A stretch of 64,000 nucleotides of DNA, from positions 1-64,000 of the forward strand of contig CACGOM010000005.1 of the NCBI GenBank assembly GCA_902574705.1, given 5' to 3'. A program made the translations under genes and the position numbers. This document shows, piece after piece, positions 35,741-44,206 of the stretch. Every line of letters starts with the position of its first letter. The stretch's first letter is position 1. The DNA comes from an uncultured Pelagibacteraceae bacterium (lineage in GTDB: Bacteria > Pseudomonadota > Alphaproteobacteria > Pelagibacterales > Pelagibacteraceae). Under the pieces are notes generated by a model. That model was not told the origin of the DNA. It made no database searches and saw only the letters and a list, made by a program, of their open reading frames with translations.

Positions 35741-36985
35741 ATGGAAAAAAAAATTATAACAGATTTTGAAAATACATACAAAAACTCATCATTAAATGAT
35801 GATGTAAGATTTAAAAAAGAATTTTTAAATAAATTTATTGAAAAAGGTTTTCCATCAAAAAAATTAGAGAGCTGGAAATTTTCTGATTTAAATCAAATAA
35901 TTAATAAAAATATTGAAAATTTAATATTTTACAATGATATAACAAAATCAAACAAAATTGATGAGTCATTATATTTAAAAAATTTAGAACATAACAAAAT
36001 AGTTTTTATAAATGGAAAACTAGAAGAAATTAAATTTGAACATGAGGATAATAATAAGATAAAAATTTCTAAAGAAACAAAAATAGATGATAATTTATTT
36101 AAAGATAATGCGCTTATAGATCTAAATAATGCTTTTGCAATTTACAATTATAAAATTCATGTTGAAGATGGTTATAATGTCAAAAAACCAGTAGTAATTT
36201 ACCACACAACCAATAGTGAATTAAATTCCACAAATATAAATATTCAGCTTAATTTTTTATTAGGAGAAAATAGCTCTCTTAAACTCATTGATACATTCAA
36301 TGATATATCAGATAAAAATTTTATAAATATTTATTATAATTTTATATTAAAAAAAGATTCTGTTCTTAAAAATTTTAAATTAGATAATCTAATCAATAAT
36401 AACATTAAATATTCATTCAATAATATTGATCAAGAAACTAATAGTGTTTCAGAAACATTTATTTTATCGACCGGATCTAAATTTTTTAAAAATGAAATAA
36501 ATTGTAATCTAAAAGGAAAATATTCTTCCGCTTTTGTTAATGGTATATTTTCTTTGAGTGAAAATAGACATCATGAAATTAAAACCAATATTAATCACTT
36601 AATTGAAAATACTAAAAGTTATCAGTTGATTAAAAGTGTTTTAGATAATTCATCAAAAGCTGTTTATCAGGGAAAAATATATGTAGATAAAGATGCTCAA
36701 AAAACTGACGGTTATCAATTAAGCAAGGCAATTTTGCTAAATGAAAATTCAGAATTTAATGCAAAACCAGAGTTAGAAATTTATGCAGATGATGTTAAAT
36801 GTTCTCATGGATCAGCATCTGGTAGCTTGAACGATAATTCAATCTTTTATCTTAGATCTAGAGGCTTAAACTATAAGGAGGCCAAAAATCTTCTTATTAA
36901 AGGATTTTTGCTAGATGTGATTGAAAAAATTACAGATGAAGAAATAAAAAATATTATTAAGTCTACAATGGGATTATCAACTTGA
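35741..36985 (+). CDS. sufD: Fe-S cluster assembly protein SufD
   Basis: Partner of SufB in the assembly complex, 414 aa. The N-terminal half is divergent and Asn/Lys-rich; 'FPSKKLESWKFSDLNQII' near residue 37 is a recognisable SufD helix. The C-terminal beta-helix part is well conserved: 'YQLIKSVLDNSSKAVYQGKIYVD', 'AQKTDGYQLSKAILL' and 'YADDVKCSHGSASGSL', whose His in 'CSHG' matches E. coli SufD His360 at the SufB-SufD interface, followed by 'FYLRSRGL'. It abuts sufC directly. Confidence 0.95.
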   Translation: MEKKIITDFENTYKNSSLNDDVRFKKEFLNKFIEKGFPSKKLESWKFSDLNQIINKNIENLIFYNDITKSNKIDESLYLKNLEHNKIVFINGKLEEIKFEHEDNNKIKISKETKIDDNLFKDNALIDLNNAFAIYNYKIHVEDGYNVKKPVVIYHTTNSELNSTNINIQLNFLLGENSSLKLIDTFNDISDKNFINIYYNFILKKDSVLKNFKLDNLINNNIKYSFNNIDQETNSVSETFILSTGSKFFKNEINCNLKGKYSSAFVNGIFSLSENRHHEIKTNINHLIENTKSYQLIKSVLDNSSKAVYQGKIYVDKDAQKTDGYQLSKAILLNENSEFNAKPELEIYADDVKCSHGSASGSLNDNSIFYLRSRGLNYKEAKNLLIKGFLLDVIEKITDEEIKNIIKSTMGLST

Positions 36986-38199
36986 ATATTGAAAACATAA
37001 AAAAACAATTTCCGATATTTAATAATAAAGTTCATAATAATGATCTTGTATATTTAGACAGCGCAAACTCCTCTCAGAAACCACAAGTTGTTGTTGATAG
37101 AATTTACGATTTTTATACAAAAGAATTTTCAAATGTTGGAAGAAGTGTTCATTATTTAGCGGTTGCAGCTACAAATTTATATGAAGAGACAAGAAGTTTA
37201 ATGCAAAAATATATTAATGCAAAAGATCCTAATGAGATTGTTTTTACAAAAGGGGCAACCGAAGCAATCAATTTAGTTGCTAATACTTTTGGACAGAAAT
37301 TTTTAAAAGAAGGTGATGAAATTATACTCACAGAACTGGAGCATCACTCGAATTATGTTCCATGGCATTATTTAAGAAGATCTAAAGGGATTCAAATTAA
37401 ATTTGCAGAAATTAATTCAGAGGGAGAAATTTCTCTTGAGAGTATAGAAAAATTGATGACGTCTAAAACAAAGATGATAGCTATTACTCATTTATCAAAT
37501 GTAACTGGGGCAATACTTCCAATAAAAGAAATCACACGACTAGCTCACTCAAAAAATATACCAGTTCTTATAGATGGATGTCAGGGCGCTCCGCATTTAA
37601 AACTTGATATGCAAGAAATTGGATGTGATTTTTATGCGATTTCATGTCATAAAATGTATGGTCCAACAGGTTTAGGAATTCTCTATGCAAAAAAAAAATG
37701 GCTAGAAACTCTTCCTCCATATCAAGGTGGAGGAGGTATGATCAGCGAAGTTAAAAAAGATGGTATCACTTTTGGAGATTTGCCAAACAAATATGAGGCA
37801 GGTACTATGGCAACAGCTCAAGTTATTGCGTTTGCTGAGTCAATAAAATTTTTAAATCAAATTGGGATTGAAAATATTGAAAAACATGAGAGTGAACTTA
37901 CCAAGTATGGTGAAGAAGTTTTAAGAAAAAATAATTCTGTTAAATTAGTAGGTAGCCCCAAAAACAAAGGTTCAGTATTATCATTTACCTTAGATGGGAT
38001 TCATGCACATGATATTGCAACAATTTTAGATGAAGACGGCGTTGCAATAAGAGCTGGTCATCATTGTTGTCAAATTCTTCATGATAAATTGGGTTTATCA
38101 GCAACTGCAAGAGCATCTTTAGGAGTTTATAATACAAAAGATGATATAGACAAATTAAATGAATCAATAAATAAATGTAAAAAAATATTTAATAAATAA
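36982..38199 (+). CDS. sufS: Cysteine desulfurase SufS
   Basis: PLP enzyme that removes sulfur from cysteine to feed cluster assembly; group II (SufS/CsdA) type. Landmarks in the 405-aa protein are 'VYLDSANSSQKP', 'KGATEAINLVANTFG', 'LTELEHHSNYVPW', 'IDGCQGAPHLKLD', the PLP lysine in 'ISCHKMYGPTG', and the active-site cysteine in 'RAGHHCCQI'. The start is a TTG overlapping the sufD stop in the sequence TTGA; no ATG is near enough to keep the N-terminal 'IKKQFPIF' segment, so TTG initiation is likely. Confidence 0.96.
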   Translation: MNIENIKKQFPIFNNKVHNNDLVYLDSANSSQKPQVVVDRIYDFYTKEFSNVGRSVHYLAVAATNLYEETRSLMQKYINAKDPNEIVFTKGATEAINLVANTFGQKFLKEGDEIILTELEHHSNYVPWHYLRRSKGIQIKFAEINSEGEISLESIEKLMTSKTKMIAITHLSNVTGAILPIKEITRLAHSKNIPVLIDGCQGAPHLKLDMQEIGCDFYAISCHKMYGPTGLGILYAKKKWLETLPPYQGGGGMISEVKKDGITFGDLPNKYEAGTMATAQVIAFAESIKFLNQIGIENIEKHESELTKYGEEVLRKNNSVKLVGSPKNKGSVLSFTLDGIHAHDIATILDEDGVAIRAGHHCCQILHDKLGLSATARASLGVYNTKDDIDKLNESINKCKKIFNK

Positions 38200-38669
38200 T
38201 GGACTTAAAAGAATTATATCAAGAAATTATTTTAGATCATGGGAAAAATCCTAGGAATTTAAGAAAAACAACGAATTTTAATAAAGACGCGAAAGGACAT
38301 AACCCTTTATGTGGAGATAAAGTCCACGTTTATCTCAAATTAGATGAAGATAAAAAAGTTCAAGATATTTCTTTTGAGGGACAGGGATGTGCAATATCAA
38401 TGGCATCAGCATCTATTATGACTGACTTGGTTAAAGGCAAAGAAGAACATGAAGTAAAAGAAATAGTTAAAGATTTTTTAGAAATGATTAAAGAAAAAGA
38501 TAAGCTCAATAATAAAATTTTAGAGGAAAACGAAAAAACTAAACTCATGTGTTTATCTGGTGTAAAGAAATATCCAATGAGAGTAAAATGTGCAACTTTA
38601 TCTTGGCATACATTGACATCTGCAATAGATAACACACAACAGGAAATAAATAGTGAGAATATTGACTAA
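38199..38669 (+). CDS. sufU: SufU-type Fe-S scaffold / sulfur-transfer protein
   Basis: A 156-aa IscU-like protein of the SufU branch. It opens 'LKELYQEIILDHGKNPRN' and has cysteines in 'NPLCGD', 'GQGCAIS' and 'MRVKCATLSWHTL', with the 18-20 residue insertion between the second and third cysteines ('EMIKEKDKLNNKILEENEKTKLMCLSG') that marks SufU rather than IscU. In Bacillus, SufU activates SufS by accepting sulfur through zinc. The operon has no sufE, so SufU is the probable sulfur acceptor here. The start codon overlaps the sufS stop by one base. Confidence 0.93.
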   Translation: MDLKELYQEIILDHGKNPRNLRKTTNFNKDAKGHNPLCGDKVHVYLKLDEDKKVQDISFEGQGCAISMASASIMTDLVKGKEEHEVKEIVKDFLEMIKEKDKLNNKILEENEKTKLMCLSGVKKYPMRVKCATLSWHTLTSAIDNTQQEINSENID

Positions 38670-38968
38670 TGGAAATTAAAGAAAAAGTAATTACTGAAAT
38701 TAAAAAAATTTATGACCCTGAGATCCCTGTTAATATTTATGAATTAGGATTAATTTACGATGTAACAGTAGATAAAGATAATAAAGTTTATATTAAAATG
38801 ACCTTAACCACACCTAATTGTCCCGTAGCTGAAAGTTTACCTAATGAAGTCAAAAATAGTATAAAAGAGATTAAAGAAGTAAAAGATGTAGATCTTGATT
38901 TAGTTTGGGATCCACCTTGGGATAAATCAATGATGTCGGAGGCAGCAAAATTAGAATTAAATCTATGA
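38669..38968 (+). CDS. sufT: SufT / MIP18-family (DUF59) Fe-S maturation protein
   Basis: A 99-aa single-domain MIP18 protein. 'KIYDPEIPVNIYELGLIYDV' and 'MTLTTPNCPVAESLP' are the family signature, with the reactive cysteine in 'TPNCPV', and 'VDLVWDPPWDKSMMSEAAKLEL' is the usual ending. Proteins of this group support maturation of Fe-S proteins and are often placed at the end of suf operons as sufT. It overlaps sufU by one base and the A-type carrier gene by 4 bp. Confidence 0.93.
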   Translation: MEIKEKVITEIKKIYDPEIPVNIYELGLIYDVTVDKDNKVYIKMTLTTPNCPVAESLPNEVKNSIKEIKEVKDVDLDLVWDPPWDKSMMSEAAKLELNL

Positions 38969-39300
38969 CAAATCCAATAATAAAACTCAGTGATAATGCT
39001 GCTAACAAAATTAAGGAGATTATGTCTGGAGCTCAAAAAGACTCTATTGGAGTAAGAATAGGAGTAAAAGCCGGTGGTTGTGCTGGTATGTCTTACATTA
39101 TGGAATACGCAAAAAACTTAAATCCAAATGATGAAGTTATAGAAGATAAAGGAGTCAGAGTTTTCATTGATGCTGGAGCTGTTATGTACTTACTAGGAAC
39201 AGAAATGGATTATAAAACAGAGGAATTTTCATCATCATTTGTATTTAAAAATCCCAATGAAACGGAGAGATGTGGTTGTGGGGAGTCATTTAAAATCTAG
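38965..39300 (+). CDS. sufA: A-type Fe-S carrier protein, SufA/IscA family
   Basis: Delivers clusters from the scaffold to target apo-proteins. The 111-aa HesB/YadR/YfhF-family protein carries the three invariant cysteines in 'VKAGGCAGMSYIM' and the C-terminal 'CGCGESF'. 'FIDAGAVMYLLGTEMDY' fits the central strand pattern. It closes the iscR-sufBCDS-sufU-sufT-sufA operon. SufA is preferred over ErpA or IscA on context alone; the families are not separable by eye. Confidence 0.92.
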   Translation: MTNPIIKLSDNAANKIKEIMSGAQKDSIGVRIGVKAGGCAGMSYIMEYAKNLNPNDEVIEDKGVRVFIDAGAVMYLLGTEMDYKTEEFSSSFVFKNPNETERCGCGESFKI

Positions 39301-39312
39301 TATTAGTTTAGT

Positions 39313-39342
39313 GCATATCTGCATTGCATTGTTTGCATATCT
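39313..39342. repeat. Direct repeat GCATATCT in the sufA / 62-aa ORF gap
   Basis: GCATATCT occurs at 39313-39320 and 39335-39342, start-to-start distance 22 bp (two helical turns), with a GCATT-GCATT tandem between them. A TATGAT hexamer starts at 39342, 19 bp before the next ATG. The helical phasing suggests a possible protein-binding pair near a promoter for the downstream small ORF, but the unit is short and may be chance. Confidence 0.4.
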
Positions 39343-39360
39343 ATGATAAATTACTGAATC

Positions 39361-39549
39361 ATGAGAGATTTAAAACATCTACAATCAAATGCAGCAAAAC
39401 TTGCTCAAGATATAAAAGAGAAAGCTCTTTTTAGATCACAAAGAAAAGCAGTCAATACAGGTGCTAATGGAACTTTGGAGTACACTATAAAAGAAGGTGT
39501 AAACAAATCTAAAATAGCTGACGCGCAACTTATAAAAAATAAAAAATAG
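39361..39549 (+). CDS. Small protein of unknown function (62 aa)
   Basis: I do not recognise this protein. It is 62 aa, basic (many Lys/Arg), with no signal peptide or membrane span. 'HLQSNAAKLAQDIKEKALFRSQRKAV' could form an amphipathic helix, and 'NGTLEYTIKEGVNKSKI' may be a short strand-helix segment. Support for it being real: it fills a gap between sufA and glnA that is otherwise empty, the ORF starts with ATG, it has its own 60-bp upstream region with a -10-like hexamer, and it ends in an inverted repeat that could terminate transcription. It could belong to the suf transcript or be independent. Confidence 0.6.
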   Translation: MRDLKHLQSNAAKLAQDIKEKALFRSQRKAVNTGANGTLEYTIKEGVNKSKIADAQLIKNKK

Positions 39550-39572
39550 TAAAAAATAAATTCTTACTATTT
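39544..39572. terminator. Bidirectional inverted repeat between the 62-aa ORF and glnA
   Basis: Perfect 9-bp arms AAATAGTAA / TTACTATTT flank an 11-nt A+T-rich loop. The left arm contains the TAG stop of the plus-strand ORF, and the right arm reaches the glnA stop codon. It lies exactly at a convergent gene junction, so it could end transcription from both sides, although the stem holds only one G-C pair and would be weak as a classical intrinsic terminator. Confidence 0.55.
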
Positions 39573-40977
39573 AGCTGCTGTAATACATCTGAAATTCAAT
39601 TGGATGAGGAGTATGCTCTAAATTGTAAATCTCTTCAAATTTTAAAGCTATATATGCATCTATTTGATCATCAGTGAATACATTTCCTTGTTTTAAAAAA
39701 TCTCTATCGGTATCTAGACTTTCCATTGCTTCCCTTAACGATCCACATACAGTTGGAATGTTTTTTATTTCTTCTTCAGGTAAAGTATAAAGATCTTTAT
39801 CAAATGACTCTCCTGGATGAATTTTATTTTTTATACCATCCAAACCTGCCATCAACATAGCAGAGAAAGTTAAATATGGATTTCCAGCAGCATCTGGAAA
39901 TCTAATTTCACATCTTGCACCTTTTTTACTTAGTGTGACTGGAATTCTGCATGATGCCGACCTATTTCTTGCAGAATAAGCTAAAAGAACTGGAGCCTCA
40001 AAACCAGGTATTAATCTTTTATAACTATTGGTTGTAGCATTAGAGAAAGCGTTAATTGCTTTTGCATGTTTAAGTATACCACCAATATAATGCAACGCAG
40101 TTTCCGATAATCCTGAATATTTATCTCCTGAAAATAGCGGTGTATCACCTTTCCAAATTGACTGGTGAATATGCATACCGGAACCATTATCTCCTTTGAC
40201 AGGTTTAGGCATAAAAGTTGCTGTCTTACCAAATGAGTGAGCTACCATTTGAACTACATATTTATACAGTTGAACATTATCTGCTTGGTTGACTAATGTT
40301 CCAAACAACATTCCTAATTCATGTTGACTTGGCGCTACTTCATGGTGATGTTTTTCAACAGTTATACCAACATCTCTAAGTCCTTTTAAGAATTCACCTC
40401 TCATATCCTGAGCACTATCAACTGGTGGGACTGGAAAATATCCACCTTTTATCCCAGGTCTATGACCCATGTTTCCATTTTCATACTTTTTTCCAGAATT
40501 GTAAGGTCCCTCTGTACTATCAATTATAAAACCAGTTTCGTTCATATCGTTTTTAATTCTCACATCATCAAATACAAAAAATTCAGGCTCAGGTCCAAAA
40601 TATGCTTTATCACCAATTCCTGTAGTTTTTAAATAAGCTTCGGCTTTTTTAGCTATACCTCTAGGATCTCTTTCATAAGGATCTTTTTTTATAGCATCTA
40701 AAATATCACAGAATAAAACAAGTGTATTATGAGAAGTAAATGGATCAACTACTTTTCTACTAAGATCAGGTTTTAAGATCATATCTGACTCGTTAATTGC
40801 TTTCCATCCAGCGATTGATGAACCATCAAAAAATACACCATCATTTAACATTCCCTCATCAACCACTGTTGAATCCATTGTTAAATGTTGAAGTTTTCCT
40901 CTTGGATCTGTAAATCTTAAATCTACATATTCAATTTCTTTATCTTTCATCAATTTTAAAACATCGCTTGCACTCAT
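39571..40977 (-). CDS. glnA: Glutamine synthetase type I
   Basis: Main ammonia-assimilating enzyme: glutamate + NH3 + ATP to glutamine. The ORF track starts 12 codons early; the ATG at 40977 is preceded at proper distance by AGGAG and gives 468 aa, the size of E. coli GlnA. Motifs: '[16 protein letters not shown]', '[18 protein letters not shown]', '[11 protein letters not shown]', '[14 protein letters not shown]', and '[11 protein letters not shown]'. The adenylylation tyrosine is present in 'DLYTLPEEE', so control by GlnE is possible. No glnB precedes it in this window. Confidence 0.97.
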   Translation of the reverse strand: MSASDVLKLMKDKEIEYVDLRFTDPRGKLQHLTMDSTVVDEGMLNDGVFFDGSSIAGWKAINESDMILKPDLSRKVVDPFTSHNTLVLFCDILDAIKKDPYERDPRGIAKKAEAYLKTTGIGDKAYFGPEPEFFVFDDVRIKNDMNETGFIIDSTEGPYNSGKKYENGNMGHRPGIKGGYFPVPPVDSAQDMRGEFLKGLRDVGITVEKHHHEVAPSQHELGMLFGTLVNQADNVQLYKYVVQMVAHSFGKTATFMPKPVKGDNGSGMHIHQSIWKGDTPLFSGDKYSGLSETALHYIGGILKHAKAINAFSNATTNSYKRLIPGFEAPVLLAYSARNRSASCRIPVTLSKKGARCEIRFPDAAGNPYLTFSAMLMAGLDGIKNKIHPGESFDKDLYTLPEEEIKNIPTVCGSLREAMESLDTDRDFLKQGNVFTDDQIDAYIALKFEEIYNLEHTPHPIEFQMYYSS

Positions 40978-41035
40978 TTTTTCTCCTGTGTAAATTCTCC
41001 AAGTGAATATCAAAAACTACAGCAATAAGAACAAG

Positions 41036-41041
41036 ATTATA
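41036..41041 (-). promoter_or_regulatory. Candidate -10 box for glnA
   Basis: Reads TATAAT on the minus strand, about 60 bp before the glnA start; it lacks a good -35 at standard spacing. An inverted repeat (ATAGC, 7-nt loop, GCTAT; 41039-41055) overlaps its upstream edge and could be an operator. A leader of about 50 nt would carry the AGGAG ribosome site. Confidence 0.4.
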
Positions 41042-41085
41042 GCGATATCAGCTATGCAATTTGCTCATAACTGTGATAATTAGAT

Positions 41086-41931
41086 ATGAAAATTATTAAG
41101 AATTCCTTGGGTTTTTGGGCAAAGGATTTCCCCTTCAAAAATAGCAAAAGCCATAAATATAATAGAGGTCAATTAATAGTTGTGTCTGGAGAAAATGAGA
41201 TAGTAGGAGCTTCCATGTTAAGCGCTGAGGCAGCTCTTAGGACAGGCGTAGGTTCAGTAAAAATGATTTGTTCAAAAAAAAATTTCAAACTATTTGCTTT
41301 GAAATTTCCTTCAATGCTTAAAAAAAAGATAAATAATTTTAGTGAATTCAAGACCTTCATAAATGATAATAAAGATTCTGTATATTTAATTGGACCTGGA
41401 GCTGGAGTTTCGCGAGTTACAATGAAAAAAACCATTTATCTTCTAAAAAATGTCAAATATGTTATTTTAGACGCTGATGCTCTGACATCATTTAAAAATA
41501 AAACTAATCATCTTTATAAGCTTTTAGATGAGAATAAAATAATAACACCACATATAAAAGAATTTCGGGCAATATTTCCTAATTTAAAAAAGATAAATAA
41601 TCACAAAAAACTAATTATTTCTGCTTTAAAAAAAATTAAGGCCACAATTGTTTTAAAAGGAAACCATACATTAGTAGGAAATCAAAAAAAACTAATAATC
41701 AATAACAAAACCTCAAACGAGCTTGCTGTTATTGGAACAGGAGATGTGTTGGCAGGTTTAATATCAAGTTTAGTTGGTGATAAAAAAATGAGTCCAATAA
41801 AAGCAGCATCAGCGGGAGTTTGGATACATAGTAAAATTGCAATTAAATTAAAAAAGGGACTTATAGCAGAAGACCTAATTAAAAATTTAAAAAAAACAAT
41901 TACAAATATATATGGAAGATATTCTAAATAA
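41086..41931 (+). CDS. nnrD: ADP/ATP-dependent (S)-NAD(P)H-hydrate dehydratase, stand-alone NnrD
   Basis: Repairs hydrated NADH/NADPH by dehydration. The 281-aa protein corresponds to the C-terminal YjeF kinase-fold domain: 'KYNRGQLIVVSGENEIVGASMLSAEAALRTGVGSV', 'LIGPGAGVS', 'VILDADALTSF', 'ITPHIKEFRAIF', 'IVLKGNHTLV' and the active-site loop 'LAVIGTGDVLAGLISSLVG'. Most bacterial homologues are fused to an N-terminal epimerase (NnrE), which is missing here. It diverges from glnA by 108 bp and overlaps the next gene by 20 bp. Confidence 0.9.
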   Translation: MKIIKNSLGFWAKDFPFKNSKSHKYNRGQLIVVSGENEIVGASMLSAEAALRTGVGSVKMICSKKNFKLFALKFPSMLKKKINNFSEFKTFINDNKDSVYLIGPGAGVSRVTMKKTIYLLKNVKYVILDADALTSFKNKTNHLYKLLDENKIITPHIKEFRAIFPNLKKINNHKKLIISALKKIKATIVLKGNHTLVGNQKKLIINNKTSNELAVIGTGDVLAGLISSLVGDKKMSPIKAASAGVWIHSKIAIKLKKGLIAEDLIKNLKKTITNIYGRYSK

Positions 41932-42394
41932 AGAGCCAGTTAAAAGAGTTCAAAAAGAACTTAGTGAATTTAGCAATGAGTTAAAGGTAACAGTTTTAAA
42001 TTCATCTGCTAAAACAGCCCAACAAGCTGCAGAAAGTTTAAATACAGAAGTTGGATCAATAGTAAAAAGTTTGTTATTTAAAACTGAGGATGGTTTTGTA
42101 CTTTGTTTAGTTTCTGGGGATAAGAGATGCTCTTTAAATAATTTAAAAAAAATCAAAAATCAAAAAAATGTTTCAATGGCAAATGCGGATGAGGTTAAAA
42201 AAGTTACAGGATTTTCTATTGGAGGGGTTTCTCCAGTTGCACACTTGCAACAACTAGAAATTTTTATTGACGAAGAATTAAATAGATTTAATTATATATT
42301 TGCTGCGGCAGGTCATCCAAATTGTATTTTTAAAATAAATTTTGACAACCTTAAAAAAATCACTAAAGGTTCAATAGAAAATATTACAGAATGA
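41912..42394 (+). CDS. YbaK/EbsC-family aminoacyl-tRNA deacylase
   Basis: A 160-aa protein of the YbaK/ProX trans-editing family, which hydrolyses mischarged aminoacyl-tRNAs. 'EVGSIVKSLLFKTEDGFVLCLVSGDKRCSLNNL' contains the conserved lysine (in 'IVKSLLF') needed by this family, and 'KKVTGFSIGGVSPVAHLQQLEIFIDEELNRF' is the G-[FY]-x-x-G-x-x-x-P signature, with 'AAAGHPNCIFKI' near the end matching 'G-[SN]-x-x-x'. It lies between nnrD and a DMT transporter in an overlapping trio. Specificity (Cys-tRNAPro or other) cannot be read from sequence. Confidence 0.87.
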   Translation: MEDILNKEPVKRVQKELSEFSNELKVTVLNSSAKTAQQAAESLNTEVGSIVKSLLFKTEDGFVLCLVSGDKRCSLNNLKKIKNQKNVSMANADEVKKVTGFSIGGVSPVAHLQQLEIFIDEELNRFNYIFAAAGHPNCIFKINFDNLKKITKGSIENITE

Positions 42395-43287
42395 AATCTC
42401 CAAAGACTATAGACTACTTTTTATTAACAACTTTAGCTTTAATTTGGGCCTCAGCTTTTTTTAATATTAAAATTGCAACTTATTCCTATGGACCAATTAC
42501 AATTGCATTTTTAAGAATATTATTTGGAGCAATACCAGTTGTAATTTTATGTTTAGCAAAAAATATAAAAATTGAAGCATTTTCAAAAGATTGGTTTTGG
42601 TATGCATCAATTGGAATTATAAATTTAGTTATACCTTTTTTCTTAATTGCTTATGGCGTTCAAAAAGTTCAAAGTAATCTCGCAGCAATACTTATGTCCT
42701 CAACACCTATTAGCGCTACAATATTAGCTCATTTTTTTGTAGATAAAGAAAAAATAAATTTATTTAAAATAATTGGAATATTTTCAGGTTTTTTAGGAAT
42801 AGTTTATTTATTTTCTGACAACTTATTAATTACAAATTCTAATTTTTTATATGCTTTGATGATTTTATTAGGTTCAACTTTTTATGTAATTGGTGGAATT
42901 TTAACTTTAAAGATAAGCCATAAGAAAAATGAAAACGTTACAGCTTCTATACTTATCTGGGGAACTTTAATTGTATGCCCAATTTCACTTTTTTTTGAAC
43001 AACCTTGGAACTTATCCCCTAGCTTAGACTCTACATTGGCATTAATTTATTTAGGAATCTTTCCGACAGGTGTTGCATGGCTATTAAGATTTACTATTTT
43101 GAAAAAAAATGGTTTAGTCTTTCAAGCTCAGGTGGCTTATCTAATTCCGATTTTTGGAGTAATACTTGGATATTTTATATTAAATGAACTAATAACCTCA
43201 AAAGTAATAATCTCTTTAGTTGCCGTTATTGTAGGTATTTATTTTGTAAAAAAATCGACAAATTCTAAAAATTTTTGGGGAAATTGA
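42391..43287 (+). CDS. EamA-family (DMT) transporter
   Basis: A 298-aa integral membrane protein of the drug/metabolite transporter superfamily with about ten spans arranged as two EamA repeats. 'TTLALIWASAFFNIKIATYSYGPITIAFLRILFGAIPV' is the typical repeat 1 start (W-[AG]-S-[AS]-F, then P-x-x-[IL]-A-x-x-R), and 'LAAILMSSTPISATILAHFF' a later span in the same repeat. Substrate unknown; relatives export amino acids or other small metabolites. It overlaps the deacylase gene by 4 bp and ends directly against a convergent gene. Confidence 0.88.
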   Translation: MKSPKTIDYFLLTTLALIWASAFFNIKIATYSYGPITIAFLRILFGAIPVVILCLAKNIKIEAFSKDWFWYASIGIINLVIPFFLIAYGVQKVQSNLAAILMSSTPISATILAHFFVDKEKINLFKIIGIFSGFLGIVYLFSDNLLITNSNFLYALMILLGSTFYVIGGILTLKISHKKNENVTASILIWGTLIVCPISLFFEQPWNLSPSLDSTLALIYLGIFPTGVAWLLRFTILKKNGLVFQAQVAYLIPIFGVILGYFILNELITSKVIISLVAVIVGIYFVKKSTNSKNFWGN

Positions 43288-44205
43288 TTACTTTAAAGAT
43301 GACAATGATTTAATGTGTTCAGGGCTTATGTTGCAACATCCTCCTAAAATATTTGCACCTTTATCTTTAATGTTTTTTGCAAAATTGTAAAAAATTTCAT
43401 TTGTTATCTCGTCTCTTTTACCTAATGTATCATTTGGATTTTTTCCTATCTCGTTAAATTTTGCAGTATTAAATTTATTAACAGGAAGTGGTTCTTCCAC
43501 CTTCCAGAGGTTTGCTTTAAATCCAAAGGGAATATTTAGATTGGACATTTCGTGTAAGGATTTTTCAATAATTTCTAGCGACACACAAGCTCCAATCAAA
43601 CCAATCCAATTATTTGACCTATATTTTTTAAGTATTTCTGTAATGCTTTCTCCAGATGCAACTTTTCCATTTTTTTTTAAATGCAACCCAACTAGTACTG
43701 GCATATTCATTTTTTCTGTGACTTCACACGCAGCCTCTATTTCTTTAGCACTACTAATTACATCTAAGTAAAAAAAATCGACATACGGTTTAATAATTTC
43801 TGCCTGTTCTTTAAAATCTTTTTTTATTGTATTAATGTCTCTTTCATCAATTACATAAGTGCCATTTTGCGGAGGAAGACTTCCAGCAACTAGTATATTT
43901 TTTTTTGAGATCTCTCTAGCTTTATTTGCAAGTTCACAAGCTTTTTGGTTAACATATTCAAATTTTTCTTCTACCTTATTTTCAATTAATCTTATTTTTT
44001 TACTACTAAAATTATTTGTTACAATCACATCTGCACCTGCATTTATAAAAGATACATGTACATCAATTAATAGTTGATGGAATTTCTCTTCAAGAAGTGC
44101 ACTTGCAGACCATAAAGTTCCTTTTGATATTAATCCTCTTGCAAGGAGCTCTTGACCCATTCCACCATCTAAAATTTTCGTTTTTTTAAAAAAATTCAAA
44201 TCCAT
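43288..44205 (-). CDS. Homocysteine S-methyltransferase family protein
   Basis: A 305-aa TIM-barrel enzyme with zinc-thiolate chemistry. 'ILDGGMGQELLARG' is the family N-terminus; zinc ligands are the Cys of 'IGACVSLEI' and the Cys pair of 'ILGGCCNISPEHI'. 'AGADVIVTNNFSS' is also conserved. It would transfer a methyl group from a sulfonium or betaine donor such as S-methylmethionine to homocysteine, but the donor cannot be assigned; SAR11 bacteria are known to carry several such enzymes linked to osmolyte and sulfur metabolism. It follows a TauE-like gene by one base on the same strand, which suggests a shared transcript. Confidence 0.86.
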   Translation of the reverse strand: MDLNFFKKTKILDGGMGQELLARGLISKGTLWSASALLEEKFHQLLIDVHVSFINAGADVIVTNNFSSKKIRLIENKVEEKFEYVNQKACELANKAREISKKNILVAGSLPPQNGTYVIDERDINTIKKDFKEQAEIIKPYVDFFYLDVISSAKEIEAACEVTEKMNMPVLVGLHLKKNGKVASGESITEILKKYRSNNWIGLIGACVSLEIIEKSLHEMSNLNIPFGFKANLWKVEEPLPVNKFNTAKFNEIGKNPNDTLGKRDEITNEIFYNFAKNIKDKGANILGGCCNISPEHIKSLSSLK

Positions 44206-44206
44206 T

